From Mastigias papua (taxonomy: Eukaryota; Cnidaria; Scyphozoa; Rhizostomeae; Mastigiidae), in assembly GCA_964019165.1 (NCBI GenBank), contig OZ025272.1:14791093-14855092 (forward strand): a DNA stretch of 64,000 bases, in the 5' to 3' direction. The translations under genes were made by a program, and so were the position numbers. The notes beneath the pieces were generated by a model. That model ran no database searches. It was not told the DNA's origin and saw only the letters and a list, made by a program, of their open reading frames with translations. Of this stretch, positions 9,485-20,467 are shown one piece after another. Each line of letters opens with the position of its first letter. Positions within the stretch are counted from its first letter, which is position 1.

Positions 9485-10531
9485 TTGTCTTGCATTAAAC
9501 AAACAATGGTAGTCGGAGTAGGATCGAATTTCGAATGTACGCGGATTATTTGTAAAACGATATTTAATTTTGCCATCTATTGTCCAAACGCTGTCCACAT
9601 TCAATAGTCTACGATTTTTACTTACCTCATTAAATATCATTTTAATGCCAGGCGCTAAATCTTCGTATATCTTCACATTCCTTGCATTCTTTTTCCTCCT
9701 CATTACACTTTCTTTCGTCTTGTGACTCAGAAACTTCACAAGAATACTCCTTGGATTGCCATTGTGAACACGGCCAACACGGTGAACTATTTCTATTTCT
9801 TCCGAAGAAATGTCAACATCAATTTCTTTTTTTAATATCGATATAGTTTTATTTTCAATGCTCTCTCCTGTTTCCTCCGTAACGCCAGTAATTCGGATAG
9901 AGTTTTTTCGAGAATACTGCTCCTGTCGATCGACGAGAAACTGAAGGTCTTTTCCGTGGTCGTAGTTATTACCTACACTTTCCGACAAAGAGTTTATAGT
10001 AGATTTGAGGTTAGTAGTCTGGGTCCTCAAATCATCAATTTCCTCCTTGAATTTTTCCATTTGACTTTCCAACGAGGAAAGTCGATTCATTATCTGAGTC
10101 TGATTCCGGAGAATACTTTCTTGGCCGGAATCAAACTTTTCCTCTAAACGAAGCAAAATTTCGCCAAAGTCAAGATTACCTTCTTTATTAGCTGACCTGC
10201 TTGATTTCGAGCTATTTGTTGGCCCCGGGTTAAGCTCAACATCTCCAGAGAGAAGAAGGGACAAAAAAGGCTCCATTTCTGTTGAAGAAACGACGATCGC
10301 GGACGTAACAAGGCCTGTCGGCCTACGGCAACAACGTTTTCTGTAAAACTTCGACAATATAAACTTTCTCCAAGCTTTTCCTGATGGGTATCTACGACCA
10401 AACTTCGATCCACAACGCACAGTAACAATATTAAATCCAGATCCATCATTCCTGATATTCTCAGTAACACTCCATTGAAGAACGAAGTACACCATAGCAA
10501 GAGTGAATAAAACACGTGCTGTCACCTCCAT
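9482..10531 (-). CDS. LINE-A ORF1: 2A-bearing leader fused to L1-like RNA-binding protein
   Basis: The product is 349 aa from the ATG at 10,531 (context AACATGG; the frame stays open a little further into satellite DNA, which is not considered coding). Residues 3-20 are strongly hydrophobic (VTARVLFTLAM...), like a signal peptide or anchor. Residues 54-71 are very basic. At 96-104 lies the 2A motif GDVELNPGP, predicted to make the ribosome skip the bond between Gly103 and Pro104. Downstream there is a low-complexity Ser/Lys stretch, a probable trimerising coiled coil (about 120-200), and an RRM-like L1-ORF1 region (about 215-300, beginning SIRITGV). If 2A works, a 103-aa leader and a 246-aa RNA-binding protein are made separately. 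The ORF ends at the UAG shared in frame with ORF2. Confidence 0.9.
   Translation of the reverse strand: MEVTARVLFTLAMVYFVLQWSVTENIRNDGSGFNIVTVRCGSKFGRRYPSGKAWRKFILSKFYRKRCCRRPTGLVTSAIVVSSTEMEPFLSLLLSGDVELNPGPTNSSKSSRSANKEGNLDFGEILLRLEEKFDSGQESILRNQTQIMNRLSSLESQMEKFKEEIDDLRTQTTNLKSTINSLSESVGNNYDHGKDLQFLVDRQEQYSRKNSIRITGVTEETGESIENKTISILKKEIDVDISSEEIEIVHRVGRVHNGNPRSILVKFLSHKTKESVMRRKKNARNVKIYEDLAPGIKMIFNEVSKNRRLLNVDSVWTIDGKIKYRFTNNPRTFEIRSYSDYHCLFNARQ
10220..10246 (-). promoter_or_regulatory. 2A (StopGo) ribosome-skipping motif in LINE-A ORF1
   Basis: The codons spell GDVELNPGP, matching the consensus D(V/I)E-x-NPGP, preceded by the usual hydrophobic stretch (FLSLLLS). In 2A peptides the nascent chain is released after NPG and translation resumes at the final Pro, here codon 104 at 10,222-10,220. 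2A sequences near the N-terminus of ORF1 are known from several metazoan non-LTR retrotransposons. Here the released part starts with a signal-like segment. Confidence 0.92.
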
Positions 10532-10534
10532 GTT

Positions 10535-13500
10535 GGCTATAGCCGTGGTAGTTTGCTCAAAAATGACCAAATTTGAAATTGATTGATTTTGATTGCAGAT
10601 TGAAAAGTGATGAAAATGAGCGATTTTTGGCCAAAAAGTAAGGCTATAGCCTTGGTATTTTGCTCACAAATGACCAGACTTGAAATTGATTGATGTTGAT
10701 TGCAGATTGAAAAGTGATGAAACTGAGCGATTTTTGGCCAAAAAGTAAGGCTATAGCCTTGGTATTTTGCTCACAAATGACCAAATTTGAAATTGATTGA
10801 TTTTGATTGCAGATTGAAAAGTGATGACAATGAGCGATTTTTGGCCAAAAAGTAAGGCTATAGCCTTGGTATTTTGCTCAAAAATGACCAAATTTGAAAT
10901 TGATTGATTTTGATTGCAGATTGAACAGTGATGAAAATGAGCGATTTTTAGCCAAAACGTAAGGCTATAGCCTTGGTATTTTGCTCAAAAATGACCAAAT
11001 TTGAAATTGATTGATTTTGATTGCAGATTGAACAGTGATGAAAATGAGCGATTTTTAGCCAAAACGTAAGGCTATAGCCTTGGTATTTTGCTCAAAAATG
11101 ACCAAATTTGAAATTGATTGATGTTGATTGCAGATTGAAAAGTGATGAAAATGAGCGATTTTTAGCCAAAACGTAAGGCTATAGCCTTGGTATTTTGCTC
11201 AAAAATGACCAGATTTGAAATTGATTGATGTTGATTGCAGATTGAAAAGTGATGAAAATGAGCGATTTTTGGCCAAAAAGTAAGGCTATAGCCTTGGTAT
11301 TTTGCTCACAAATGACCAGACTTGAAATTGATTGATTTTGATTGCAGATTGAAAAGTGATGAAACTGAGCGATTTTTGGCCAAAAAGTAAGGCTATAGCC
11401 TTGGTATTTTGCTTACAAATGACCAAATTTGAAATTGATTGATTTTGATTGCAGATTGAAAAGTGATGAAAATGAGCGATGTTTGGCCAAAAAGTAAGGC
11501 TATAGCCTTTGTAATTTGCTCACAAATCACCACATTTGAAATTGATTCATTGTGATTGCAGATTGAAAAGTGGTGAAAATGAGCGATGTTTGGCCAAAAA
11601 GTAAGGCTATAGCCTTGGTATTTTCCTCAACAATGACCAAATTTGAAATTGATTGATGTTGATTGCAGATTGAAAAGTGATGGAAATGAGCGATTTTTAG
11701 CCAAAACGTAAGGCTATAGCCGTGGTAGTTTGCTCAAAAATGACCAAATTTGAAATTGATTGATTTTGATTGCAGATTGAAAAGTGATGAAAATGAGCGA
11801 TTTTTGGCCAAAAAGTAAGGCTATAGCCTTGGTATTTTGCTCACAAATGACCAGACTTGAAATTGATTGATTTTGATTGCAGATTGAAAAGTGATGAAAC
11901 TGAGCGATTTTTGGCCAAAAAGTAAGGCTATAGCCTTGGTATTTTGCTCACAAATGACCAAATTTGAAATTGATTGATTTCGATTGCAGATTGAAAAGTG
12001 ATGACAATGAGCGATTTTTGGCCAAAAAGTAAGGCTATAGCCTTGGTATTTTGCTCAAAAATGACCAAATTTGAAATTGATTGATTTTGATTGCAGATTG
12101 AACAGTGATGAAAATGAGCGATTTTTAGCCAAAACGTAAGGCTATAGCCTTGGTATTTTGCTCAAAAATGACCAAATTTGAAATTGATTGATGTTGATTG
12201 CAGATTGAAAAGTGATGAAAATGAGCGATTTTTAGCCAAAACGTAAGGCTATAGCCTTGGTATTTTGCTCAAAAATGACCAGATTTGAAATTGATTGATG
12301 TTGATTGCAGATTGAAAAGTGATGAAAATGAGCGATTTTTGGCCAAAAAGTAAGGCTATAGCCTTGGTATTTTGCTCACAAATGACCAGATTTGAAATTG
12401 ATTGATTTTGATTGCAGATTGAAAAGTGATGAAACTGAGCGATTTTTGGCCAAAAAGTAAGGCTATAGCCTTGGTATTTTGCTTACAAATGACCAAATTT
12501 GAAATTGATTGATTTTGATTCCAGATTGAAAAGTGATGAAAATGAGCGATGTTTGGCCAAAAAGTAAGGCTATAGCCTTTGTAATTTGCTCACAAATCAC
12601 CACATTTGAAATTGATTCATTGTGATTGCAGATTGAAAAGTGGTGAAAATGAGCGATGTTTGGCCAAAAAGTAAGGCTATAGCCTTGGTATTTTCCTCAA
12701 CAATGACCAAATTTGAAATTGATTGATGTTGATTGCAGATTGAAAAGTGATGAAAATGAGCGATTTTGGCCAAAAAGTAAGGCTATAGCCTTGGTATTTT
12801 GCTCAAAAATGACCAAATTTGAAATTGATTGAGTTTGATTGCAGATTGAAAAGTGATGAAAATGAGCGATTTTTGGCCAAAAAGTAAGGCTATAGCCTTG
12901 GTACTTTGCTCACAAATGACCAGATTTGAAATTGATTGATTTTGATTGCAGATTGAAAAGTGATGAAACTGAGTGATTTTTGGCCAAAAAGTAAGGCTAT
13001 AGCCTTGGTATCTTCCTCAACAATGACCAGATTTGAAATTGATTGATTTTGATTGCAGATTGAAAAGTGATGAAAATGAGCGATTTTTGGCCAAAAAGTA
13101 AGGCTATAGCCTTGGTATTTTGCTCAAAAATGACCACATTTGAAATTGATTGATTTTGATTGCAGATTGAAAAGTGATGGAAATGAGCGATTTTTAGCCA
13201 AAACGTAAGGCTATAGCCGTGGTAGTTTGCTCAAAAATGACCAAATTTGAAATTGATTGATTTTGATTGCAGATTGAAAAGTGATGAAAATGAGCGATGT
13301 TTGGCCAAACAGTAAGGCTATAGCCTTGGTATTTTGCTCAAAAATGACCACATTTGAAATTGATTGATTTTGATTGCAGATTGAAAAGTGATGAAAATGA
13401 GCGATTTTTGGCCAAAAAGTAAGGCTATAGCCTTGGTATTTTGCTCGAAAATGACCAAATTTGACATTGATTGATTTTGATTGCAGATTGAACAGTGATG

Positions 13501-16500
13501 AAAATGAGCGATTTTTGGCCACAAAGTAAGGCTATAGCCTTTGTAATTTGCTCACAAATCACCACATTTGAAATTGATTCATTGTGATTGCAGATTGAAA
13601 AGTGGTGAAAATGAGCGATGTTTGGCCAAAAAGTAAGGCTATAGCCTTGGTATTTTCCTCAACAATGACCAAATTTGAAATTGATTGATGTTGATTGCAG
13701 ATTGAAAAGTGATGAAAATGAGCGATTTTGGCCAAAAAGTAAGGCTATAGCCTTGGTATTTTGCTCAAAAATGACCAAATTTGAAATTGATTGAGTTTGA
13801 TTGCAGATTGAAAAGTGATGAAAATGAGCGATTTTTGGCCAAAAAGTAAGGCTATAGCCTTGGTATTTTGCTCACAAATGACCACATTTGAAATTGATTG
13901 ATTTTGATTGCAGATTGAAAAGTGATGAAACTGAGTGATTTTTGGCCAAAAAGTAAGGCTATAGCCTTGGTATCTTCCTCAACAATGACCAGATTTGAAA
14001 TTGATTGATTTTGATTGCAGATTGAAAAGTGATGAAAATGAGCGATTTTTGGCCAAAAAGTAAGGCTATAGCCTTGGTATTTTGCTCAAAAATGACCACA
14101 TTTGAAATTGATTGATTTTGATTGCAGATTGAAAAGTGATGGAAATGAGCGATTTTTAGCCAAAACGTAAGGCTATAGCCGTGGTAGTTTGCTCAACAAT
14201 GACCAAATTTGAAATTGATTGATTTTGATTGCAGATTGAAAAGTGATGAAAATGAGCGATTTTTGGCCAAAAAGTAAGGCTATAGCCTTGGTATTTTGCT
14301 CACAAATGACCAAATTTGAAATTGATTCATTGTGATTGCAGATTGAAAAGTGGTGAAAATGAGCGATTTTTGGCCAAAAAGTAAGGCTATAGCCTTGGTA
14401 TTTTGCTCAAAAATGACCAAATTTGAAATTGATTGATTTTGATTGCAGATTGAAAAGTGATGAAAATGAGCGATGTTTGGCCAAAAAGTAAGGCTATAGC
14501 CTTGGTATTTTGCTCAAAAATGACCAAATTTGAAATTGATTCATTGTGATTGCAGATTGAAAAGTGGTGAAACTGAGCGATGTTTGGCCGAAAAGTAAGG
14601 CTATAGCCTTGGTATTTTGCTCAAAAATGACCAGATTTGAAATTGATTGATTTTGATTGCAGATTGAAAAGTGATGACAATGAGCGATGTTTGGCCAAAA
14701 AGTAAGGCTATAGCCTTGGTATTTTGCTCAAAAATGACCAAATTTGAAATTGATTGATTTTGATTGCAGATTGAAAAGTGATGAAAATGAGCGATTTTTG
14801 GCCAAAAAGTAAGGCTATAGCCTTGGTATTTTGCTCAAAAATGACCACATTTGAAATTGATTGATTTTGATTGCAGATTGAAAAGTGATGAAAATGAGCG
14901 ATTTTTGGCCAAAAAGTAAGGCTATAGCCTTGGTATTTTGCTCAAAAATGACCAAATTTGAAATTGATTCATTGTGATTGCAGATTGAAAAGTGGTGAAA
15001 ATGAGCGATTTTTGGCCAAAAAGTAAGGCTATAGCCTTGGTATTTTGCTCAAAAATGACCAAATTTGAAATTGATTGATTTTGATTGCAGATTGAAAAGT
15101 GATGAAAATGAGCGATGTTTGGCCAAAAAGTAAGGCTATAGCCTTGGTATTTTGCTCAAAAATGACCAAATTTGAAATTGATTCATTGTGATTGCAGATT
15201 GAAAAGTGGTGAAAATGAGCGATTTTTGGCCAAAAAGTAAGGCTATAGCCTTGGTATTTTGCTCAAAAATGACCAAATTTGACATTGATTGATTTTGATT
15301 GCAGATTGGAAAGTGATGAAAATGAGCGATGTTTGGCCAAAAAGTAAGGCTATAGCCTTGGTATTTTGCTCAAAAATGACCAAATTTGAAATTGATTCAT
15401 TGTGATTGCAGATTGAAAAGTGGTGAAAATGAGCGATGTTTGGCCGAAAAGTAAGGCTATAGCCTTGGTATTTTGCTCAAAAATGACCAGATTTGAAATT
15501 GATTGATTTTGATTGCAGATTGAAAAGTGATGAAAATGAGCGATGTTTGGCCAAAAAGTAAGGCTATAGCCTTGGTATTTTGCTCAAAAATGACCAAATT
15601 GGAAATTGATTGATTTTGATTGCAGATTGAAAAGTGATGAAAATGAGCGATTTTTGGCCAAAAAGTAAGGCTATAGCCTTGGTATTTTGCTCAAAAATGA
15701 CCACATTTGAAATTGATTGATTTTGATTGCAGATTGAAAAGTGATGAAACTGAGCGATTTTTGGCCAAAAAGTAAGGCTATAGCCTTGGTATTTTGCTCG
15801 AAAATGACCAAATTTGACATTGATTGATTTTGATTGCAGATTGAACAGTGATGAAAATGAGCGATTTTTGGCCAAAAAGTAAGGCTATAGCCTTGGTATT
15901 TTGCTCACAAATCACCACATTTGAAATTGATTCATTGTGATTGCAGATTGAAAAGTGGTGAAAATGAGCGATGTTTGGCCAAAAAGTAAGGCTATAGCCT
16001 TGGTATTTTCCTCAACAATGACCAAATTTGAAATTGATTGATGTTGATTGCAGATTGAAAAGTGATGAAAATGAGCGATTTTGGCCAAAAAGTAAGGCTA
16101 TAGCCTTGGTATTTTGCTCACAAATGACCACATTTGAAATTGATTGATTTTGATTGCAGATTGAAAAGTGATGAAACTGAGCGATTTTTGGCCAAAAAGT
16201 AAGGCTATAGCCTTGGTATTTTGCTCAAAAATGACCAAATTTGAAATTGATTCATTGTGATTGCAGATTGAAAAGTGGTGAAAATGAGCGATTTTTGGCC
16301 AAAAAGTAAGGCTATAGCCTTGGTATTTTGCTCAAAAATGACCAAATTTGACATTGATTGATTTTGATTGCAGATTGAAAAGTGATGAAAATGAGCGATG
16401 TTTGGCCAAAAAGTAAGGCTATAGCCTTGGTATTTTGCTCAAAAATGACCAAATTTGAAATTGATTCATTGTGATTGCAGATTGAAAAGTGGTGAAAATG

Positions 16501-17452
16501 AGCGATGTTTGGCCGAAAAGTAAGGCTATAGCCTTGGTATTTTGCTCAAAAATGACCAGATTTGAAATTGATTGATTTTGATTGCAGATTGAAAAGTGAT
16601 GAAAATGAGCGATGTTTGGCCAAAAAGTAAGGCTATAGCCTTGGTATTTTGCTCAAAAATGACCAAATTTGAAATTGATTGATTTTGATTGCAGATTGAA
16701 AAGTGATGAAAATGAGCGATGTTTGGCCAAAAAGTAAGGCTATAGCCTTGGTATTTTGCTCAAAAATGACCAAATTTGAAATTGATTCATTGTGATTGCA
16801 GATTGAAAAGTGGTGAAACTGAGCGATGTTTGGCCGAAAAGTAAGGCTATAGCCTTGGTATTTTGCTCAAAAATGACCAAATTTGAAATTGATTCATTGT
16901 GATTGCAGATTGAAAAGTGGTGAAAATGAGCGATGTTTGGCCGAAAAGTAAGGCTATAGCCTTGGTATTTTGCTCAAAAATGACCAGATTTGAAATTGAT
17001 TGATTTTGATTGCAGATTGAAAAGTGATGAAAATGAGCGATGTTTGGCCAAAAAGTAAGGCTATAGCCTTGGTATTTTGCTCAAAAATGACCAAATTTGA
17101 AATTGATTCATTGTGATTGCAGATTGAAAAGTGGTGAAACTGAGCGATGTTTGGCCGAAAAGTAAGGCTATAGCCTTGGTATTTTGCTCAAAAATGACCA
17201 AATTTGAAATTGATTGATTTTGATTGCAGATTGAAAAGTGATGAAAATGAGCGATGTTTGGCCAAAAAGTAAGGCTATAGCCTTGGTATTTTCCTCAACA
17301 ATGACCAAATTTGAAATTGATTGATGTTGATTGCAGATTGAAAAGTGATGAAAATGAGCGATGTTTGGCCAAAAAGTAAGGCTATAGCCTTGGTATTTTG
17401 CTCAAAAATGACCAAATTTGAAATTGATTGAGTTTGATTGCAGATTGAAAAG
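10535..17452. repeat. 107-bp satellite array, block 2
   Basis: About 65 units of the same 107-bp satellite, in register with block 1 across the LINE-A insertion. The 5' part repeats the block 1 higher-order order: the GATGGAAATG variant lies at about 11,679, 13,176 and 14,138, spaced 1,497 and 962 bp. From about 14,350 the composition changes to units with TTGATTCATTGTG and TTTGGCCGAAAAG alternating with the standard unit, which points to a separately amplified segment. The block ends at AAAAG, duplicated after Gypsy-A. Confidence 0.97.
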
Positions 17453-17948
17453 TGTAAAGAGCAGGGACACCACACTTGGTGCGTGACGTAATGACCTAAA
17501 TAAAGAGTATGGACACCACATTTGGTGCATGATGCAACATTACGTCACCTGTGACAACGTGTCACCTTATGACTACGAGGGACCTTGCTATTGGTAGACT
17601 TTTTAAAAACTATTTCGTAAATTACCCTTTTTAGCTTATCTTACTTAGCATTTTCTTTATTTAGTAATTTTAGTCATTTAGAACTTTGAACTTTAACTTT
17701 TATATAAATAGAGCTGCACTGTATTCAAACTGATTAGTTATTTTATGCTGGTAATGAATAAAGATAGACTGAGCTGACCATTTGCTGTTGATGAGCATCT
17801 TGTTTGGGTTGAAAGAAAAGACTTGTTCTTGCCGTTTACCTGCTGTCGTTGAGGTCGTAAGTTTTATGACATTTTCAGTAGTTTGTTGCCGTTCCCTATT
17901 TTATATTCTTTACCGTTTAGTTAGACCACGCGAGACGGTGGTTTAACA
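17453..17948 (+). repeat. 5' LTR of Gypsy-A
   Basis: 496 bp, starting TGTAAAG and ending TTTAACA. U3 contains an imperfect 46-bp direct duplication (GGACACCACACTTGGTGC and GGACACCACATTTGGTGC) and an inverted pair of CRE/ATF-like octamers, TGACGTAA (17,484-17,491) and TTACGTCA (17,540-17,547). A TATA-like TATATAAATA lies at 17,701-17,710 and AATAAA at 17,757-17,762, which sets a probable U3-R-U5 order. Confidence 0.96.
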
Positions 17949-17950
17949 TC

Positions 17951-17968
17951 TGGTGCCGTGACCCGGGA
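17951..17968 (+). other. Primer-binding site of Gypsy-A
   Basis: TGGTGCCGTGACCCGGGA begins two bases after the 5' LTR. TGG plus a tRNA-acceptor-like sequence at this place is the normal minus-strand primer site; the tRNA is not identified here. Confidence 0.75.
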
Positions 17969-18270
17969 AAGAAGATATTCAAGTTGAGAGACAGAAATTT
18001 TATTTGTGGTATACTATTTTGAACTCATAGCTTCGAATTTATTGTCGTTTTGCGTATCGAGTCGATAGACGTGGCCGTCAGAATTTGGTATTACATCATA
18101 TTCAAGTTTGTTTGAGTTAAGAACAATAGAACGAGGTGTCCCATAGACCTCACGTCAACGCCGAGGGACGAGATATTGCCAGTGACTTTTGTTTGTTGTA
18201 GTATTTATTTCATTGTTCAGAGACTTCTTTTACGTATTTTGCGTTGACAAGTAACTTACCATTTGCCGAT

Positions 18271-19470
18271 ATGGCTGAAATAGCAGAAACCGTAAATAAC
18301 TTACAAACGCAATTGACTGCCGTCCAAGCCGCGCTAGATGGTAATTCAAACTCTGGCCTATTTAAGCACCCTATGTTTAACGGCCTCCCTAACGAGGACG
18401 TCAATGAATGGCTAGCTAAGTTTGACAGGCTCTCCAAATTCTACAGTTGGTCAAACGCGAAAAAGCTTGGCGCTCTCCCCCTCCTACTGGGTGGATCTGC
18501 CCTTGCCTGGTACCAGACCTTGCCTACCGAAGTAACAAGCGATTTTTCACAACTTGTTGAACAATTTAAAGTTAGATTTGGTGTCACGAATTTAGAATTT
18601 ATTTTCCGTCAAGAACTCTATTCTCGCAAGCAAGGTCCAAACGAACCTTTATCAATGTACACCGAAGATATAATTCGCCAATGCCAACGTTTATCCTTGT
18701 CTGACGTTGATATGATGAACATTTTTATAAACGGTCTGAAAGGCGATTTAAAGAGCCATGTCATATTGAACAAGCCAAAATCGTTTGCTGAAGCTGATAA
18801 TTTAGCTCGTCTGAGGAATGCTGTCAACTTTTCTGCCGGGGGTCAAATGCCTGTCGCAAATGATTTCGACACAGCCCAGACTCGGCGAATAAAAGAATTA
18901 GAAGGGCAGGTTAACCTTTTAATGTCCTTAGCATCACAAAAAGAAAGCCTGAGATCTACCCCCCAGCCTGTTCAAGCGATAGATTCATCTGCAGCCGCTC
19001 AAGCCGATGCAAAATCTTTAAACAACCCGTTCTTGCCTTTGTCCGTACCTGAAGCCATGCCTCCCCCTCCAAGCACTTATTTTGAAATGCAACATCTAAG
19101 AAATGACATCATTGCTGCGATCGACACTCGTTTGTCACAAAATCAGCTGCAAAAGCGACCTTTCAACTCGCAACGTTTTTCTAATGGTACAGCGCGCGGA
19201 CGAAATTTAAGGACGACTGATGGTCAGCCGGTCTGCAACAACTGCCAAAGGGTTGGTCACGTGTCCCGCTATTGTAATGTCAATCGTCAATCTTCTGCTC
19301 CTTTCAGACGTAATGTGCAATTCCGGGACACCCAGTCCCAACAGGAAGATGCCTATCAGCCAAGTTTTCAAGCCCCCCGGTTTCAATCCCAGCAGCCTCG
19401 TTTCCACAATCAGTCTACTTTTCGGGGTGCAAACCGGCAGTATTTAAACGACAACGGGCCTTCACAGTAA
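18271..19470 (+). CDS. gag: Gypsy-A gag polyprotein
   Basis: The capsid/nucleocapsid polyprotein packages element RNA into particles in the cytoplasm. From the ATG at 18,271 it is 399 aa; the frame stays open a few codons upstream but without ATG. The N-terminal half carries the retrotransposon gag signature (NEWLAKFDRLSKFYSW..., then ALAWYQTLP, then [11 protein letters not shown]). A single CCHC knuckle (CNNCQRVGHVSRYC) lies near residues 325-338, followed by a Gln/Arg/Phe-rich tail. The last codons contain the TTTAAAC slip site, and pol continues in the -1 frame. The ORF is unbroken and highly similar to Gypsy-C gag. Confidence 0.95.
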   Translation: MAEIAETVNNLQTQLTAVQAALDGNSNSGLFKHPMFNGLPNEDVNEWLAKFDRLSKFYSWSNAKKLGALPLLLGGSALAWYQTLPTEVTSDFSQLVEQFKVRFGVTNLEFIFRQELYSRKQGPNEPLSMYTEDIIRQCQRLSLSDVDMMNIFINGLKGDLKSHVILNKPKSFAEADNLARLRNAVNFSAGGQMPVANDFDTAQTRRIKELEGQVNLLMSLASQKESLRSTPQPVQAIDSSAAAQADAKSLNNPFLPLSVPEAMPPPPSTYFEMQHLRNDIIAAIDTRLSQNQLQKRPFNSQRFSNGTARGRNLRTTDGQPVCNNCQRVGHVSRYCNVNRQSSAPFRRNVQFRDTQSQQEDAYQPSFQAPRFQSQQPRFHNQSTFRGANRQYLNDNGPSQ

Positions 19471-19485
19471 GGGAAATGGGGGCCC
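19443..19485 (+). promoter_or_regulatory. gag-pol -1 frameshift signal of Gypsy-A
   Basis: TTTAAAC (19,443-19,449) is read T TTA AAC in the gag frame, the canonical X-XXY-YYZ form. After a 6-nt spacer, 19,456-19,464 (GGGCCTTCA) pairs with 19,477-19,485 (TGGGGGCCC): 9 bp including two G-U pairs, with a 12-nt loop. The -1 frame is open through the gag stop into pol. The same layout occurs in Gypsy-B and Gypsy-C. Confidence 0.8.
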
Positions 19486-20212
19486 AGTTACCCGAAAGTG
19501 AATCCCTTGCCGCTCAAATAGAACCTGACTTAGGAGAATGGGGACGCTTGCGAATGCAGAACTATAGTGCAAACAAAGCAAAATGTATAAGCAACATTTC
19601 CAACCGTTCAGATGTAAACAATGAGGTCACGTATGATTTTCCTGATTCTAATTCAACTAATTTGCCGCCAGCTAAAGATGTGCATAGTAATTTTTCCGCT
19701 GTAATTCCTTGCATTCATTCAAACAGTCTTATCCCTCAGTCGAAACCTTCTAATGTGATGATATGGGGTACAATAGTTCATCAACTAACTAAATTATTGG
19801 TTGACACAGGCGCTGCAGTTACAGTTGTAAGCGAGAGATTCTTTATGGAAGTACTGCGTACATGTTTTACTCGGAATAATGATGGTAGCCTAGATAGCGT
19901 TAAGACAGCTAATGGTAATGTAATATCCGTAGCCGGATTTGTTTCTTTTCCAATCGCGATTGGTGATGGTATCTTCCAATGTGATGCGAGTATTATCCCT
20001 GGTCTGACTTATGACGTTGTTCTTGGTAGAGATTTTCTTCAACGATTTAATGCTGTCATTAATGTCGGCAGTTGTTTTGTAACATTTAATGAAGCCAACC
20101 GCATTCCGTTTATCAAGGAAGATTCACCCCCATTTATTTCTGAAGTCAAGGTGTCACAAACTCATGTTATTGATGCTAATTGTGAAGCCCTTATTCCTGG
20201 TTATTTAGAAAC
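19449..20212 (+). pseudogene. pol: Gypsy-A pol, part 1: protease region (interrupted)
   Basis: This is the first part of pol, in the -1 frame relative to gag; an in-frame ATG at 19,476 is an alternative start. A linker of about 100 codons precedes the retropepsin-type aspartic protease with the [12 protein letters not shown] active-site motif and a downstream VVLGRDFLQ strand typical of Ty3/gypsy proteases. The frame continues to 20,212, where the long-TIR element is inserted after the duplicated ATTTAGAAAC; the codons that follow (to about 20,252) belong to that element. The homologous stretch in Gypsy-C is continuous, which confirms the break point. Confidence 0.9.
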
Positions 20213-20467
20213 CGTCGTTTCTAAAAAGGCGAACACCCCAAGAACAGGCTGAACACCCCAAGAACACTCCATGAACACGCCATTAAACCCCAAATTTGAG
20301 GCTGAACACCTCAAAAATCTCAACAATATCCATTAATTACTCCAAAATGAATTTGATCAATTATTCACAAATAATTGTGGTGCGGGGAGGGCCATTTAAG
20401 TATTATGTTGTTGGTGTTGTGACATCCATGCATCTTTTTGCGCGCCAAAAGTACGAACGGGGGTCAA
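20213..20467 (+). repeat. Left terminal inverted repeat (255 bp)
   Basis: Matches the reverse complement of 21,393-21,647 over 255 bp with scattered differences. The match ends sharply after GGGGGTCAA. Confidence 0.92.

Larger units (their letters stand above)
5598..10534 (-). mobile_element. LINE-A: two-ORF APE-type non-LTR retrotransposon
   Basis: The element reads on the minus strand: ORF1, ORF2, a short 3' UTR, and a poly(A) tail seen as T27 at 5,598-5,624. The satellite is interrupted in mid-unit at GGCTAT, and the same six bases follow the element at 10,535-10,540, giving a probable 6-bp target duplication; the interrupted variant unit then continues in register. The 5' end lies only 3 nt upstream of the ORF1 ATG, so either the 5' UTR is almost absent or the copy is slightly 5'-truncated. 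The ORF2 domain order (endonuclease, reverse transcriptase, C-terminal Cys/His knuckle) and an L1-like ORF1 place it among APE-type LINEs, but the clade cannot be fixed by eye. Confidence 0.96.
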
